Shown in pieces: positions 55,762-64,000 of a stretch of DNA of 64,000 nucleotides. Both the position numbers and the translations under genes were made by a program. The DNA is taken from the NCBI GenBank assembly GCA_018399495.1, contig JAGYOG010000002.1, positions 82,401 through 146,400 of the forward strand. Reading direction: 5' to 3'. Each line of letters begins with the position of its first letter. Position 1 is the stretch's first letter. Source of the stretch: Sphaerochaeta sp. (lineage in GTDB: Bacteria > Spirochaetota > Spirochaetia > Sphaerochaetales > Sphaerochaetaceae). The notes beneath the pieces are model-generated. The model was given only the letters and a program-made list of their open reading frames with translations. It did not search any database and was not told where the DNA came from.

Positions 55762-56692
55762 CCTCTTCGGTGGTGACCAACTTGTCTACCATCGTTTGTC
55801 CATCAAAGATGAAGGAGCCCTCAAAGCGTTTTCCTTCCATGGCAAGTGGAAGCCAGTGGATATCATCTTCCCACATCTTGTCATAGGGAATTTCAGAGAC
55901 AGGACACCAGAAGGGGCGTGCTTCATCGGTTTCTTGGAGTTCACCACTAAAGGAGTGTGTGAAGTAGACATAGCCACGTTCAGAGAGTCCATCACGGAAC
56001 TGAAAATTAAGCCTGCCAACTAGTTGCAGATCATCAACCTCAAGACCAGTCTCCTCGATAAATTCGCGTTTGGCAGCTTCAAGAGCTGTTTCGGTCTCTT
56101 CAATATGTCCGCCCGGTGCATTTACCAACCCCGAACCCAGACCGGTCTTCTTGTCGATGAGGAGTACTTGATCCTTATTGAAAAGATAGGTGATGACACA
56201 AACTTCCTTGGGTTCCCAAATATCCCAGTCGATTTCCGATACAGTAGCTGCATCACGATAACGGTTATCTTCTTCTTCTACTGCTTCCTCATGTTTTGCT
56301 AGCTCTTTTTGTTTTTCTTCCTCTGCCTTGGCTTCCTCAGGATGGGCCTTATAGTAACACTCCTGACATAGATTGTCGTCATGCCCGATGATGTGTTTAA
56401 AATCAAGCTGTTTGTTACACTCAACACAGTGGAAACGGAACGGAAAGGCTCGCTTTCTTAGCAGGAAAAGAAGTCCAGCGCAGATAACAGCCACCAACCA
56501 AGCGAGGTTGTGGTTCAGATCCCTGGAGAGTATGACTACCACCCCTACCTCAAAAAGGAGCAAAATGGAAGCCAAGTAGATGGTGGCAAACCGTTTTTTA
56601 TAGGTTCCTGGAATTTTCCGTTGGCTGAGATTGAGTAAAAGGATAGCGATCAAAGCCCAAGTATAGTACTGTTCGATGGTTTGAAGAATCAT
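55742..56692 (-). CDS. Membrane-anchored zinc-ribbon NUDIX hydrolase
   Basis: 316 residues. Three N-terminal membrane segments (about 10-85) lead to a zinc ribbon (CVECNKQLDF, CQECYYKAHPEEAKA). A charged coiled linker (about 130-155) follows, then a NUDIX domain with a complete box in GGHIEETETALEAAKREFIEE TGLEV (quoted split; GX5EX7REUXEEXGU fits). The NAPGGHIE start and the terminal WEDDIHWLP resemble MTH1-type 8-oxo-dGTP diphosphatases. The membrane anchor plus zinc ribbon is unusual for that type. It would hydrolyse a nucleoside diphosphate-X compound at the membrane face. Confidence 0.85.
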   Translation of the reverse strand: MILQTIEQYYTWALIAILLLNLSQRKIPGTYKKRFATIYLASILLLFEVGVVVILSRDLNHNLAWLVAVICAGLLFLLRKRAFPFRFHCVECNKQLDFKHIIGHDDNLCQECYYKAHPEEAKAEEEKQKELAKHEEAVEEEDNRYRDAATVSEIDWDIWEPKEVCVITYLFNKDQVLLIDKKTGLGSGLVNAPGGHIEETETALEAAKREFIEETGLEVDDLQLVGRLNFQFRDGLSERGYVYFTHSFSGELQETDEARPFWCPVSEIPYDKMWEDDIHWLPLAMEGKRFEGSFIFDGQTMVDKLVTTEEDDEEKL

Positions 56693-56807
56693 GATGTTAG
56701 GGTATCGGGAGAGGGGCCATTCGTCAAGCTTAGGATGCTATTCTCGTTGCTCCTAGGTAGATTTTGGAGTAAGCTAGCAGTAGTACCTAATGCTAGGGAG
56801 GATGAAA

Positions 56808-57473
56808 ATGAAACAAGAAGATGTCGCCAAGTACATCGACCACACGGTGCTCGCAGCATCTGCGACTCGTCCTATGATAGAAAAACTTTGCAAGGAAGCA
56901 GCTGAATATCATTTTGCTTCAGTATGTGTGAACTCCTGTTGGGCTTCCTTGTGTGTAAAGTTGTTGGAAAAGAGTGAAGTAAAGGTTTGTACCGTGGTAG
57001 GGTTCCCTTTGGGTGCGATGGCTACAGAGAGCAAAGCATTTGAGGCTAAAACCGCTGTGATGCATGGAGCCGAAGAAGTAGATATGGTCATCAATATTGG
57101 ATTTCTGAAGAATCATGATGATGATTTTGTGCAAGATGACATTGCTGCGGTAAAAAAGGCGTGTGGAAATGCACATTTGAAGGTCATTATAGAGACCTGC
57201 CTTTTAAATGAAGAAGAGAAAGTACGTGCTTGTAGGTTGGCAAAAGCCAGCGGAGCAGATTTTGTAAAAACCTCTACCGGATTTTCTACCGGTGGAGCAA
57301 CTGCCAAGGATATTGCCTTGATGCGTAAGACAGTTGGTCCAGAGTTGGGCGTTAAAGCCTCTGGAGGGGTACGTACCTACGAAGATGCCCTTGCAATGAT
57401 TGAGGCAGGGGCCACAAGAATTGGAGCCTCCAGCGGTATTGCAATTGTTGAGGGATCGCATGGCGCGAGTTGA
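56808..57473 (+). CDS. deoC: Deoxyribose-phosphate aldolase
   Basis: 221 residues from [16 protein letters not shown]. Cleaves deoxyribose-5-phosphate to acetaldehyde and glyceraldehyde-3-phosphate. The Schiff-base lysine is in [15 protein letters not shown], and [14 protein letters not shown] holds the second active lysine. I chose the ATG at 56808 because GGAGG lies 6 bases upstream; MLGRMK at 56790 is less likely. It ends 14 bases inside the next gene, suggesting co-translation with the thymidine-kinase-like gene. Confidence 0.95.
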   Translation: MKQEDVAKYIDHTVLAASATRPMIEKLCKEAAEYHFASVCVNSCWASLCVKLLEKSEVKVCTVVGFPLGAMATESKAFEAKTAVMHGAEEVDMVINIGFLKNHDDDFVQDDIAAVKKACGNAHLKVIIETCLLNEEEKVRACRLAKASGADFVKTSTGFSTGGATAKDIALMRKTVGPELGVKASGGVRTYEDALAMIEAGATRIGASSGIAIVEGSHGAS

Positions 57474-58602
57474 ACAGAAGATTGAGAGTGCTGATTTCCT
57501 CAAGAGTTTAGGGTTTCCTACACTTGACGTCCATGAAACATTCTCGCATTTTGATTTTACCTCGCCCGGGCGAAGGGTCCTACTCATAGGACCCATGGGC
57601 TCGGGCAAGACTGAGTTTGCAGCACGGGTATGGCGGGATGCTGCCATTGCACAGAGGAAGGGCGAAAAGGTAAGAAGTTTGACCAGCAGCGGTCCAGTTG
57701 ACCGCAGGAAGGTCTTTTTTATTCGCTCTGAAATTGATAGTGCACGGTTTACCGACTATCCGGAAGATGCACTCTGTTACCGCAGTGGGTATATAAGCTG
57801 TGGAGAAAATATTGCCAAGATCAGGGACTCTTTTGGGTTGGAACAGGTGCTCAAGGACAATCCTTCCGTGGGCACCTTCATCATCGATGAAGCGTCATTT
57901 TTTGATGAACGGCTCGCATATGTGGTGCGTAATCATAGTTATGAACGTGGTGTGATGTTCATATTCCCTACCTTGATCCTGAACTTCCGTCGCGATTTGT
58001 TCAATTCAACAGCTCGATTGATGCTTGATATCGCAACCGATGTCATCCCATTGACTGCGTATTGTGAGCATCCAGACTGTATCAGTGATGCCTTTTACAC
58101 CTACCGCTATTATCAGGTGGAGGGGAAAGAGTGTCCTGCTCTCTATTTTGATCCCTTGATCATCGTTGGAGGAGATTCCCATAAGGACAGCACCCTGGAG
58201 CCGAATTATGCTGCCCGGTGTGATGCTCATCACTATCTTCCAGGAAAGGAGTACACCTTCTTCCACCTCAAACCGCTGGGTGAGCTTGCTTCCCGTGGGG
58301 ATGAGAAACCATTGAGAAATGAACTTGCTGCGCTGAAGGGCAATATTGAGCAGTCGATACTTTATGAGAATTTCTGTGAACGATACCGGGGGAAGACAGA
58401 CGAAGAGATCTTCTTTAATGCCCTTCTTCCGCAAAATATTCCGGAAAAGGCACTGGTATTTCTCTTCTGTGAGCAGAATCTCGTACCGGAAGAAGTGCTG
58501 CTTCGCTTGGTTTCTGAGCTTGATTTGGATACCAACTACCTTTCCAAGGTGCTTTCCGACAACAAGAGACCGGTCTCCTTCGAGCAACCGCTTTTGTTGT
58601 AG
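57460..58602 (+). CDS. Thymidine kinase-like P-loop protein with an extra C-terminal domain
   Basis: 380 residues from an ATG at 57460 preceded by GAGGG. Residues about 40-240 resemble type II thymidine kinase: Walker [10 protein letters not shown] (44-52), FIIDEASFF (140-148) in the usual DEAQFF position, and [13 protein letters not shown] and CDAHHYLP as a possible zinc-like Cys/His pair. The usual family is about 190-200 residues; here about 150 residues follow, rich in acidic helices ([25 protein letters not shown]), with no family I recognise. Overlap with deoC links it to deoxynucleoside salvage. Function by homology only. Confidence 0.7.
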   Translation: MARVEQKIESADFLKSLGFPTLDVHETFSHFDFTSPGRRVLLIGPMGSGKTEFAARVWRDAAIAQRKGEKVRSLTSSGPVDRRKVFFIRSEIDSARFTDYPEDALCYRSGYISCGENIAKIRDSFGLEQVLKDNPSVGTFIIDEASFFDERLAYVVRNHSYERGVMFIFPTLILNFRRDLFNSTARLMLDIATDVIPLTAYCEHPDCISDAFYTYRYYQVEGKECPALYFDPLIIVGGDSHKDSTLEPNYAARCDAHHYLPGKEYTFFHLKPLGELASRGDEKPLRNELAALKGNIEQSILYENFCERYRGKTDEEIFFNALLPQNIPEKALVFLFCEQNLVPEEVLLRLVSELDLDTNYLSKVLSDNKRPVSFEQPLLL

Positions 58603-58635
58603 GAGAACGGAAAGATACAAAAATCCACAATGAAA

Positions 58636-58649
58636 AGCCCTTGAGGGCT
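58636..58649. terminator. Bidirectional terminator
   Basis: AGCCCT, TG loop, AGGGCT, with an A-run on the plus-strand left and TTTT on the minus strand. It lies between convergent genes, serving both. Confidence 0.65.
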
Positions 58650-58662
58650 CTTCTGGCGAGGT

Positions 58663-59541
58663 TCAGTATGTAGAGAGTAAAGCGAGTGTTTCCTTCAAGG
58701 TTGAGACCGTAAGATCTTCGAGCAGGGCAGGGACTTCAATATTCCTCTTACGCAGTTCCCCGAACAGGAATTTCCAGTCCAGAACCCCTTCCCCTACCGT
58801 TAGGTCCCCGACCTTGAAACCTTGGTCGTTGAGTTTGTAGTCCTTGACGTGGATTGCTGCAATCTTATCCCCGAACGCATCAAGGGCTGAGCAGAAGAAA
58901 TCCTTCTGGGCGGCAGATGAGGGTGTTCCCATTGCACTCCCGTCTGCCTCGCTGATACCGGTCCATGGGACGAGATTTGCCGGGTCATAGATGACCTTGA
59001 GGTGTGGGCTGTCAAACTTATCCATCAAGGCTGCCATTCTTGAGATGGTGCTGATGGTATGTTGTTTACTTACGGCTTCGATGCCGACAATTGCATCATA
59101 CTTTACGGCAGCTTCAAGGAGCCTCTCTACACTTCGGTAGAAGATATCAAGCACCTTGGCACTTGCAGTCTCGCTGTGGTAGGAATTATCAGGGCGGAAG
59201 GAGCCGGTTTCGGTTCCCACTAAAGGGCATCCAAGGAGGTTTGCATATTTGAGGTGATTTTCAAATTTACGTAATTCTGCATCCCTCTCTGCCTTGTCAG
59301 GATGTACTGGGTTGATGTAGGACCCGAACACACCTACATATGCACCTTTTGCCTTGAGTGCATCGCGAACGGAGACGATGAACTGCTCACTGTAGTCTTC
59401 TGCATTCGGAGCGTTCTTGAGAACTTTCCCCAGAGCGAGCTGGATGGGGATGGAGTCCCCATAGAGGGAAATCTCGCTGGCGAGGTCCTTGATGGTATCG
59501 AATGTACCAAGATCGTGAGCTCTAATTCCTAACTGTTTCAT
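58663..59541 (-). CDS. Sugar phosphate isomerase/epimerase (xylose isomerase-like TIM barrel)
   Basis: 292 residues. TIM-barrel AP-endonuclease-2 fold. Metal-site residues appear at VGIEAVSKQHTISTISRM, HLKVIYDPANLVPW, AIHVKDYKL and a final EDLTVSTLKETL. The family converts sugar or inositol derivatives; substrate unknown. It is divergent from the GH28 gene with 51 bases between, so both may be used in plant-sugar breakdown. Confidence 0.85.
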   Translation of the reverse strand: MKQLGIRAHDLGTFDTIKDLASEISLYGDSIPIQLALGKVLKNAPNAEDYSEQFIVSVRDALKAKGAYVGVFGSYINPVHPDKAERDAELRKFENHLKYANLLGCPLVGTETGSFRPDNSYHSETASAKVLDIFYRSVERLLEAAVKYDAIVGIEAVSKQHTISTISRMAALMDKFDSPHLKVIYDPANLVPWTGISEADGSAMGTPSSAAQKDFFCSALDAFGDKIAAIHVKDYKLNDQGFKVGDLTVGEGVLDWKFLFGELRKRNIEVPALLEDLTVSTLKETLALLSTY

Positions 59542-59592
59542 AGCTGGTATTGTAGGAGACAGGGTGGTAAAAGTAAAGAAAGGGGTAACATC

Positions 59593-60960
59593 ATGAACAA
59601 GGAATATACACTTGCAGATTTCGGTGCTAAAGGTGACGGAAAGTTTGACAACAGTGAAGTTTTCAAGCGAGCGTTTGAAACCTTGCAGAAAGGGGGACTC
59701 TTGCGTATCGAAGCAGGAGATTACCTAACCGGTCCAATCCAGATTACTGCAAAGAATCTTGTGGTGGAATTTGAAAAGGGTGCTACCATACGCTTCATTG
59801 CTGATGAGAATCTCTACAGACCTTTCTATTCACGGTGGGAGGGAGTGAACTGTTACTGCATGCATCCTTGTTTGCTGATCAATGAATCCGATGGCCTCAT
59901 CCTCCGCGGGGAGGGCGTTATTGATGGTAGCGGTTCCTGGTGGTGGGCTGCCGCACAACAGAAGCGGAACAAACAAAAAGGTCCTGTTTCAGCCATCGAG
60001 ACTGAATTAGCCAACCTGAACCCAGGGTATGAGAGGCAGAGTGGAGGGGGAGGAGGACGTCAGAGTCAGTTTCTTCGTCCCCCCCTGTTGCAGATCAAGG
60101 AGAGCAATAATGTAAAGGTTGAGGGACTGACCATCCAGAACAGCCCTTTCTGGACAGTCCACCCTCTGTACAGTACAAACATCATTCTCAAGGATCTATC
60201 TATCATGAACCCCCAGGATGCACCCAACACTGATGGGATTGATGTTGATTCTTGCTCTTTTGTGACGATTAAGAATTGCTTGATCGACGTTGGAGATGAT
60301 GGGATTGCCCTTAAAAGTGGAAGCGGAAAGGATGGCGTTGCTGTGAATCGCAAGACCAACGATATTCTCATCGAGGGCTGTATTGTACGACATGCCCATG
60401 GAGGGGCTGTTATCGGTAGCGAAACTGCGGCGGGTATCCATGCTGTGGTGGCGCGTTCATGTTTCTTCGATGGTACCGACAGAGGTATCAGGATCAAGAC
60501 CCGACGAGGCCGGGGAGGGAGTATCTCTGACCTGCATTTCCAGGATATTAGAATGGAGAACAACCTCTGTCCGCTTACCGTGAACATGTATTATCGATGT
60601 GGCAGTCTGAACGTGGAAGATTTCTCCTTGGAGAAGAAACCAGTGCTTCCCACCACACCACATATTGAGCATGTCACCATTGAAGGCTGCACAGGTACCA
60701 ATAGTAGATCCAGTGCGGCCTTCATTGTGGGCCTCCCCGAGTTTCCCATCCGAGATATGGTTATTTCTGGCTGTATATTCACGGTCGCAAATGAGAATCT
60801 GGAACCGGTAGGTGAAAGCGAGATGTATGAAGGATTGTCTGATCCAAAAGGCAGGGGTATTAGGTTACGCAATGTTTCATTGACGGCTCAGGATGTAATC
60901 GTACAAGGTGTATCCGATCAATATGTCATTGAAGAAGGCGTTGTTCTTACACGTGAGTAG
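59593..60960 (+). CDS. GH28-family (polygalacturonase-type) hydrolase
   Basis: 455 residues with the parallel beta-helix of GH28. Catalytic motifs in order: NTDGIDVDSC (NTD), GDDGIALKSG (DD), HGGAVIGSET (G/HG) and GIRIKTRRG (RIK). The N-terminal opens ADFGAKGDGKFDNSEVFKRA. No signal peptide is seen, so it probably acts on oligogalacturonides taken up into the cell rather than on pectin outside. Neighbouring genes (isomerase, ABC transporter) fit this. The ATG follows AAGGGG-like sequence. Confidence 0.92.
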   Translation: MNKEYTLADFGAKGDGKFDNSEVFKRAFETLQKGGLLRIEAGDYLTGPIQITAKNLVVEFEKGATIRFIADENLYRPFYSRWEGVNCYCMHPCLLINESDGLILRGEGVIDGSGSWWWAAAQQKRNKQKGPVSAIETELANLNPGYERQSGGGGGRQSQFLRPPLLQIKESNNVKVEGLTIQNSPFWTVHPLYSTNIILKDLSIMNPQDAPNTDGIDVDSCSFVTIKNCLIDVGDDGIALKSGSGKDGVAVNRKTNDILIEGCIVRHAHGGAVIGSETAAGIHAVVARSCFFDGTDRGIRIKTRRGRGGSISDLHFQDIRMENNLCPLTVNMYYRCGSLNVEDFSLEKKPVLPTTPHIEHVTIEGCTGTNSRSSAAFIVGLPEFPIRDMVISGCIFTVANENLEPVGESEMYEGLSDPKGRGIRLRNVSLTAQDVIVQGVSDQYVIEEGVVLTRE

Positions 60961-61389
60961 TACATTCTTCAAGGCGAAGTTGCTCTTTTTCAGACTATTG
61001 TATCTCAGTCTTTCTTTAGTGGAAAAGGGTACTCAGTATGCCTGAAGCTCTTCATGTATCATGAACGTATAGTCCTATTCCCTTGGTTTTTACTAGAATA
61101 GTATGTTCCATCAGCCGGAATTGTTTCATTTTTCCTTTAAAATACACAATATGGTACAATTTTTTTAGATTGGGAAGATTGGAATTAAATGTATAGTAAT
61201 TAGTTTTATAGTAAAGAGAAAGATATATTCTAAGGTAGGATACCTCTCTCTGGTGTCCCCTTAATCATTAGTATTTTTCTTGGTTTTTACGATTCTCTGT
61301 AACTTGACTCTTTCTATTTAAGAATATTGATTGTATAATTATGCGGTATATTACATAATTGTTCAATGAACCAAATTAAGGGGGTTTCT
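60961..61389 (+). promoter_or_regulatory. AT-rich upstream region of the ABC transporter operon
   Basis: 429 bases without a gene. TATAAT at 61334-61339 is a good -10; no convincing -35 lies at the right distance (TTGACT at 61304 is 24 bases away), so an activator may be needed. The ribosome site AAGGGGG is at 61378-61384. Nothing else is seen. Confidence 0.5.
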
Positions 61390-62991
61390 ATGAAAAAAGC
61401 TATTGTAATGTTAAGTATTCTGATGCTTCTCGTCCCCGTCGTGTTGTTTTCAGCAGGCGCAAAAGAGGCAGCACCCGCAAGCACCGATGATTCAAAGATG
61501 GGGGGTGTTCTCGTCTTTGGTCGTTCCGGTGATTCGGTCAGTCTTGATCCAGGTCGTGAAACAGACGGTGAATCATTCTATGCCACTACCGCAGTGTTTG
61601 ATACACTTGTAGAGTTTGTACCTGGACAGACCGCGGTCCAACCTGCGTTGGCAACTAGTTGGGATATTGCTGATGATGGTCTGCAATATACCTTCCATCT
61701 TCGCGAAGGGGTAACGTTCCATGATGGTACTCCTTTCAATGCAGATGCAGTTGTTTTCTCCTTTGAACGTCAGTTCCAGGAAGACCATCCCTATTACAAT
61801 CTTGGACCTTGGAAGTACTGGGGTTATATGGATATGGACAACATCGTGAAAGAGGTCATCGCTGTTGATGACTACACGGTACAGTTCAATCTGAAGAAAG
61901 TCGAAGCTCCTTTCATTGCCAACTTGGCTATGGATTTTGCATCAATCGTCTCTCCAACCGCAGTTGCCAAGTACGGTGAAGATTTCAAGAACAGCCCAGT
62001 AGGAACTGGCGCTTTCAAGTTTGTCTCATGGACAAAGGATTCTAACATCGTATTTGATAGAAACGCTGATTACTGGGGTGGTCCTGTTTACCTTGATCGC
62101 TTGATTCTCAAGGTTATTCCCGATGCAACATCCCGTTGGTTGGCATTGCAGAAGGGAGAGGTTGACTTGATTGACTTCCCCTCGAATGATGATATTCCTG
62201 CCATGCGTTCAACCTCAGGTATTCAACTTATCCAGCAGGCTGGTTTGAATGTTGGTTACCTTGCATTGAACACCGAAAAGAAACCGTTTGACAGCAAACT
62301 GGTTCGTCAGGCCATGAACTATGCCATTGACCAGCAAGAAATTGTTAATGGTGTTTATGGTGAAGCCGGACAAGTTGCAAAGAACCCACTTCCTCCTGGG
62401 ATGTGGTCCTACAACGATGATATCGAAGACTACGGTTATAATCCTCAGAAAGCAAAAGAATTGCTGGCTGAAGCAGGCTATCCGAATGGCTTCGAGATGG
62501 AGCTTTGGGCAATGCCTGTAGCACGTCCTTACAACCCAGATGCCCGCAAGGTAGCAGAAATCATGCAAGCCCAGTTGGTCAAGGTTGGTATTGACGCTGA
62601 GATTATTTCGTATGAATGGGGCACCTATCTCGACAAGACTGATATGGGTGAACACCAGAGTGCAATGCTCGGTTGGACTGGTGACAATGGCGATCCAGAC
62701 AACTTCCTCTGGGTTCTTCTTTCTGAACCTGCTGCACAGCTTCCAGCTGGTAATATTGCCCTTTGGAAGAACAAAGAGTTCACAGATCTTTGTGCAGAAG
62801 CGAAGGTTACTACCGATCAGGCAGAGCGTGATAGATTGTATCGTTTAGCTCAGGAAGTCTTCCACGAAGAAGCTCCTTGGGTACCGATTGCCCACTCTGT
62901 CGTAACTGTCCCAGCAATGGACTATGTGAATGATTTCGTGTTGTATCCTACCGGAAAGCGCGTATTCAAACATGTTTGGTTGGATAAATAA
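61390..62991 (+). CDS. ABC transporter substrate-binding protein (family 5, peptide/oligosaccharide type)
   Basis: About 533 residues from MKKAIVML, chosen because of AAGGGGG upstream; an in-frame start at 61366 is less likely. A signal peptide (AIVMLSILMLLVPVVLFSAG) precedes the mature domain. It lacks a lipobox cysteine, so it appears to be a soluble periplasmic protein. Family 5 motifs are seen: WDIADDGLQYTFHLREGVTFHDGTPFNADAVVFSFER (quoted by its ends) and the solute clamps SPVGTGAFKFVSW, RQAMNYAIDQQEIVNGVYG, DLCAEAKVTTDQAERDRLY. Substrate may be peptides or sugars; the GH28 neighbour suggests the latter, unproven. Confidence 0.93.
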   Translation: MKKAIVMLSILMLLVPVVLFSAGAKEAAPASTDDSKMGGVLVFGRSGDSVSLDPGRETDGESFYATTAVFDTLVEFVPGQTAVQPALATSWDIADDGLQYTFHLREGVTFHDGTPFNADAVVFSFERQFQEDHPYYNLGPWKYWGYMDMDNIVKEVIAVDDYTVQFNLKKVEAPFIANLAMDFASIVSPTAVAKYGEDFKNSPVGTGAFKFVSWTKDSNIVFDRNADYWGGPVYLDRLILKVIPDATSRWLALQKGEVDLIDFPSNDDIPAMRSTSGIQLIQQAGLNVGYLALNTEKKPFDSKLVRQAMNYAIDQQEIVNGVYGEAGQVAKNPLPPGMWSYNDDIEDYGYNPQKAKELLAEAGYPNGFEMELWAMPVARPYNPDARKVAEIMQAQLVKVGIDAEIISYEWGTYLDKTDMGEHQSAMLGWTGDNGDPDNFLWVLLSEPAAQLPAGNIALWKNKEFTDLCAEAKVTTDQAERDRLYRLAQEVFHEEAPWVPIAHSVVTVPAMDYVNDFVLYPTGKRVFKHVWLDK

Positions 62992-63018
62992 ACGGTTGTA
63001 TTGATTATTGAAGGCATC

Positions 63019-63048
63019 GACAGTCACCCCCAGCCGGGGGTGATTGTC
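63019..63048 (+). other. Strong hairpin between substrate-binding and permease genes
   Basis: GACAGTCACCCCC (63019-63031), loop AGCC, GGGGGTGATTGTC (63036-63048): a 13-bp stem with one G.T pair. No U-run. It probably stabilises the abundant binding-protein mRNA or limits read-through to the permease, as in many binding-protein operons. Confidence 0.75.
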
Positions 63049-63076
63049 TGATGTTTCTCATTTTTACGAGGATTGT

Positions 63077-64000
63077 ATGATCAAACATATTTTAAAGCGA
63101 TTGGTTTTGTTGATTCCAACCATATTTGGGGTCATCACCCTCGTGTTTCTCATGATAGCTCTAGCGCCTGGCGATCCTGCACGCATAATGTTGGGCGAAC
63201 GGGCGAATGCAGAACAAGTCGCACAGCTACGAACAGAACTTGGGTTGGATAAGCCCTTAATCCAGCAGTATGGACTTTATCTAGGGCGTGTTGCTAGGTT
63301 CGATCTTGGTAAATCAATTGCCTCAGGGCAACAAATAGCGAAAGAAATTGCAGAGCGATTTCCAGCGACAATTGAGCTAGCTTGGTATGCGATGTTGTTT
63401 GCTACTACATTAGGTATAATATTTGGGGTTACTTCTGCCATACGGCGTAATACATGGGTAGACTATTCTACGATGGGGGGCGCATTGGTTGGGGTTTCAA
63501 TGCCTGTGTTTTGGCTGGGATTGGTTCTGATCATGGTCTTTTCAGTCTGGTTGGACTTGTTGCCTACAGGTGGCCGGATGAATATCCGGTATTATTTCAC
63601 TCCCATCACGAATTTTTATGTACTTGATGGTATCATTATGTGGATACGGGAAGGCACTCCAAAGTATTTAGGCTCTGCTATCCAGCATCTGATACTTCCA
63701 ACTATTGCACTGGGAACCATTCCACTTGCAATCATTGCAAGGACTACTCGAAGTAGTATGCTTGAAGTGATGCAGCAGGATTACATAAAGACTTCTCGTT
63801 CGGCAGGAATCAAGGAAAAGCGAGTAATTTATCGCTATGCGTTACGCAATGCACTTTTGCCAGTAATTACCGTCATTGGACTTCAGTTTGGCCTGTTGCT
63901 CTCTGGAGCCATTCTTACTGAGACCGTGTTCTCGTGGCCAGGTATCGGGCGTTGGATTTATGTAGCCATAGGAGCTCGTGATTATCCTGCAGTGCAAGGC
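63077..64000 (+). CDS. ABC transporter permease (DppB type), cut by window edge
   Basis: 308 residues visible; the frame runs off the right edge. Membrane permease of the DppB/OppB type starting MIKHILKRLVLLIPTIFGVI. The cytoplasmic EAA-type coupling loop lies near YIKTSRSAGIKEKRVIYRYALRNALLPV (quoted by its ends), and the next segment reads LSGAILTETVFSWPGIG. The start follows CGAGGA. It is the second gene of the transporter operon begun by the substrate-binding protein. Confidence 0.95.
   Translation, partial: MIKHILKRLVLLIPTIFGVITLVFLMIALAPGDPARIMLGERANAEQVAQLRTELGLDKPLIQQYGLYLGRVARFDLGKSIASGQQIAKEIAERFPATIELAWYAMLFATTLGIIFGVTSAIRRNTWVDYSTMGGALVGVSMPVFWLGLVLIMVFSVWLDLLPTGGRMNIRYYFTPITNFYVLDGIIMWIREGTPKYLGSAIQHLILPTIALGTIPLAIIARTTRSSMLEVMQQDYIKTSRSAGIKEKRVIYRYALRNALLPVITVIGLQFGLLLSGAILTETVFSWPGIGRWIYVAIGARDYPAVQG

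Overview
The window looks like a chromosomal segment of a free-living, non-pathogenic spirochaete, most like the Sphaerochaeta/Spirochaetales group. This is inferred from protein character and gene content only; there is no rRNA gene to confirm it. The segment carries the replication origin. At its centre is the unit dnaA-dnaN-recF-dciA-rpmH-rnpA-yidC-jag on the minus strand, with gyrB-gyrA divergent on the plus strand. The origin lies between dnaA and dnaN, and has six DnaA boxes next to a run of TAG/TAA trinucleotides. About 5 kb beyond gyrA, four perfect parS palindromes precede parA-parB.

Left part (1-12.8 kb): a ferrous-iron uptake cluster (feoA-feoA-feoB, feoB cut by the window edge) with two matching operator-like palindromes; a membrane diguanylate cyclase; a murA whose active-site Cys is replaced by Asp; a PfkB sugar/nucleoside kinase; an MFS transporter with a winged-helix regulator; metK behind a SAM-II-type riboswitch; and the anaerobic ribonucleotide reductase nrdD-nrdG behind both a pair of NrdR boxes and a cobalamin riboswitch.

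Middle (12.8-37 kb): the origin block and chromosome-partition genes, an NifU-type Fe-S protein, a cyclophilin-FKBP fusion, radA, and a TraB-family tandem pair. One TraB copy is truncated and followed by two fused insertion-sequence fragments. Then come a LysO-type exporter, a YgjP-type metalloprotein and a flavodiiron protein.

Right part (37-64 kb): peptide and amino-sugar metabolism (C26 amidase, pepD, nagA), a MATE exporter, a YgiQ radical-SAM protein, a lipid kinase, a TTG-started glycoside hydrolase, a DjlA-like J protein, the recR-ybaB-dnaX block followed by the SRP RNA and five tRNAs, lipB-lipA, a membrane M28 peptidase, YigZ, an aldo/keto reductase, a membrane-anchored NUDIX protein, deoC with an enlarged thymidine-kinase-like protein, a sugar isomerase, a GH28 pectin-type hydrolase, and the start of a peptide/oligosaccharide ABC transporter that runs off the window.

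The stretch at about 49.4-50.5 kb is abnormal. The 5' third of dnaX, the SRP RNA tetraloop and all five tRNAs carry small indels and mispairs, while genes on both sides are clean. Because these genes are essential, a local sequence-quality problem is the likeliest cause. The strongest regulatory finds are the SAM-II-like switch on metK, the NrdR plus B12-riboswitch control of nrdDG, the feo operators, the origin architecture, and a second DnaA-box cluster about 14 kb from the origin.
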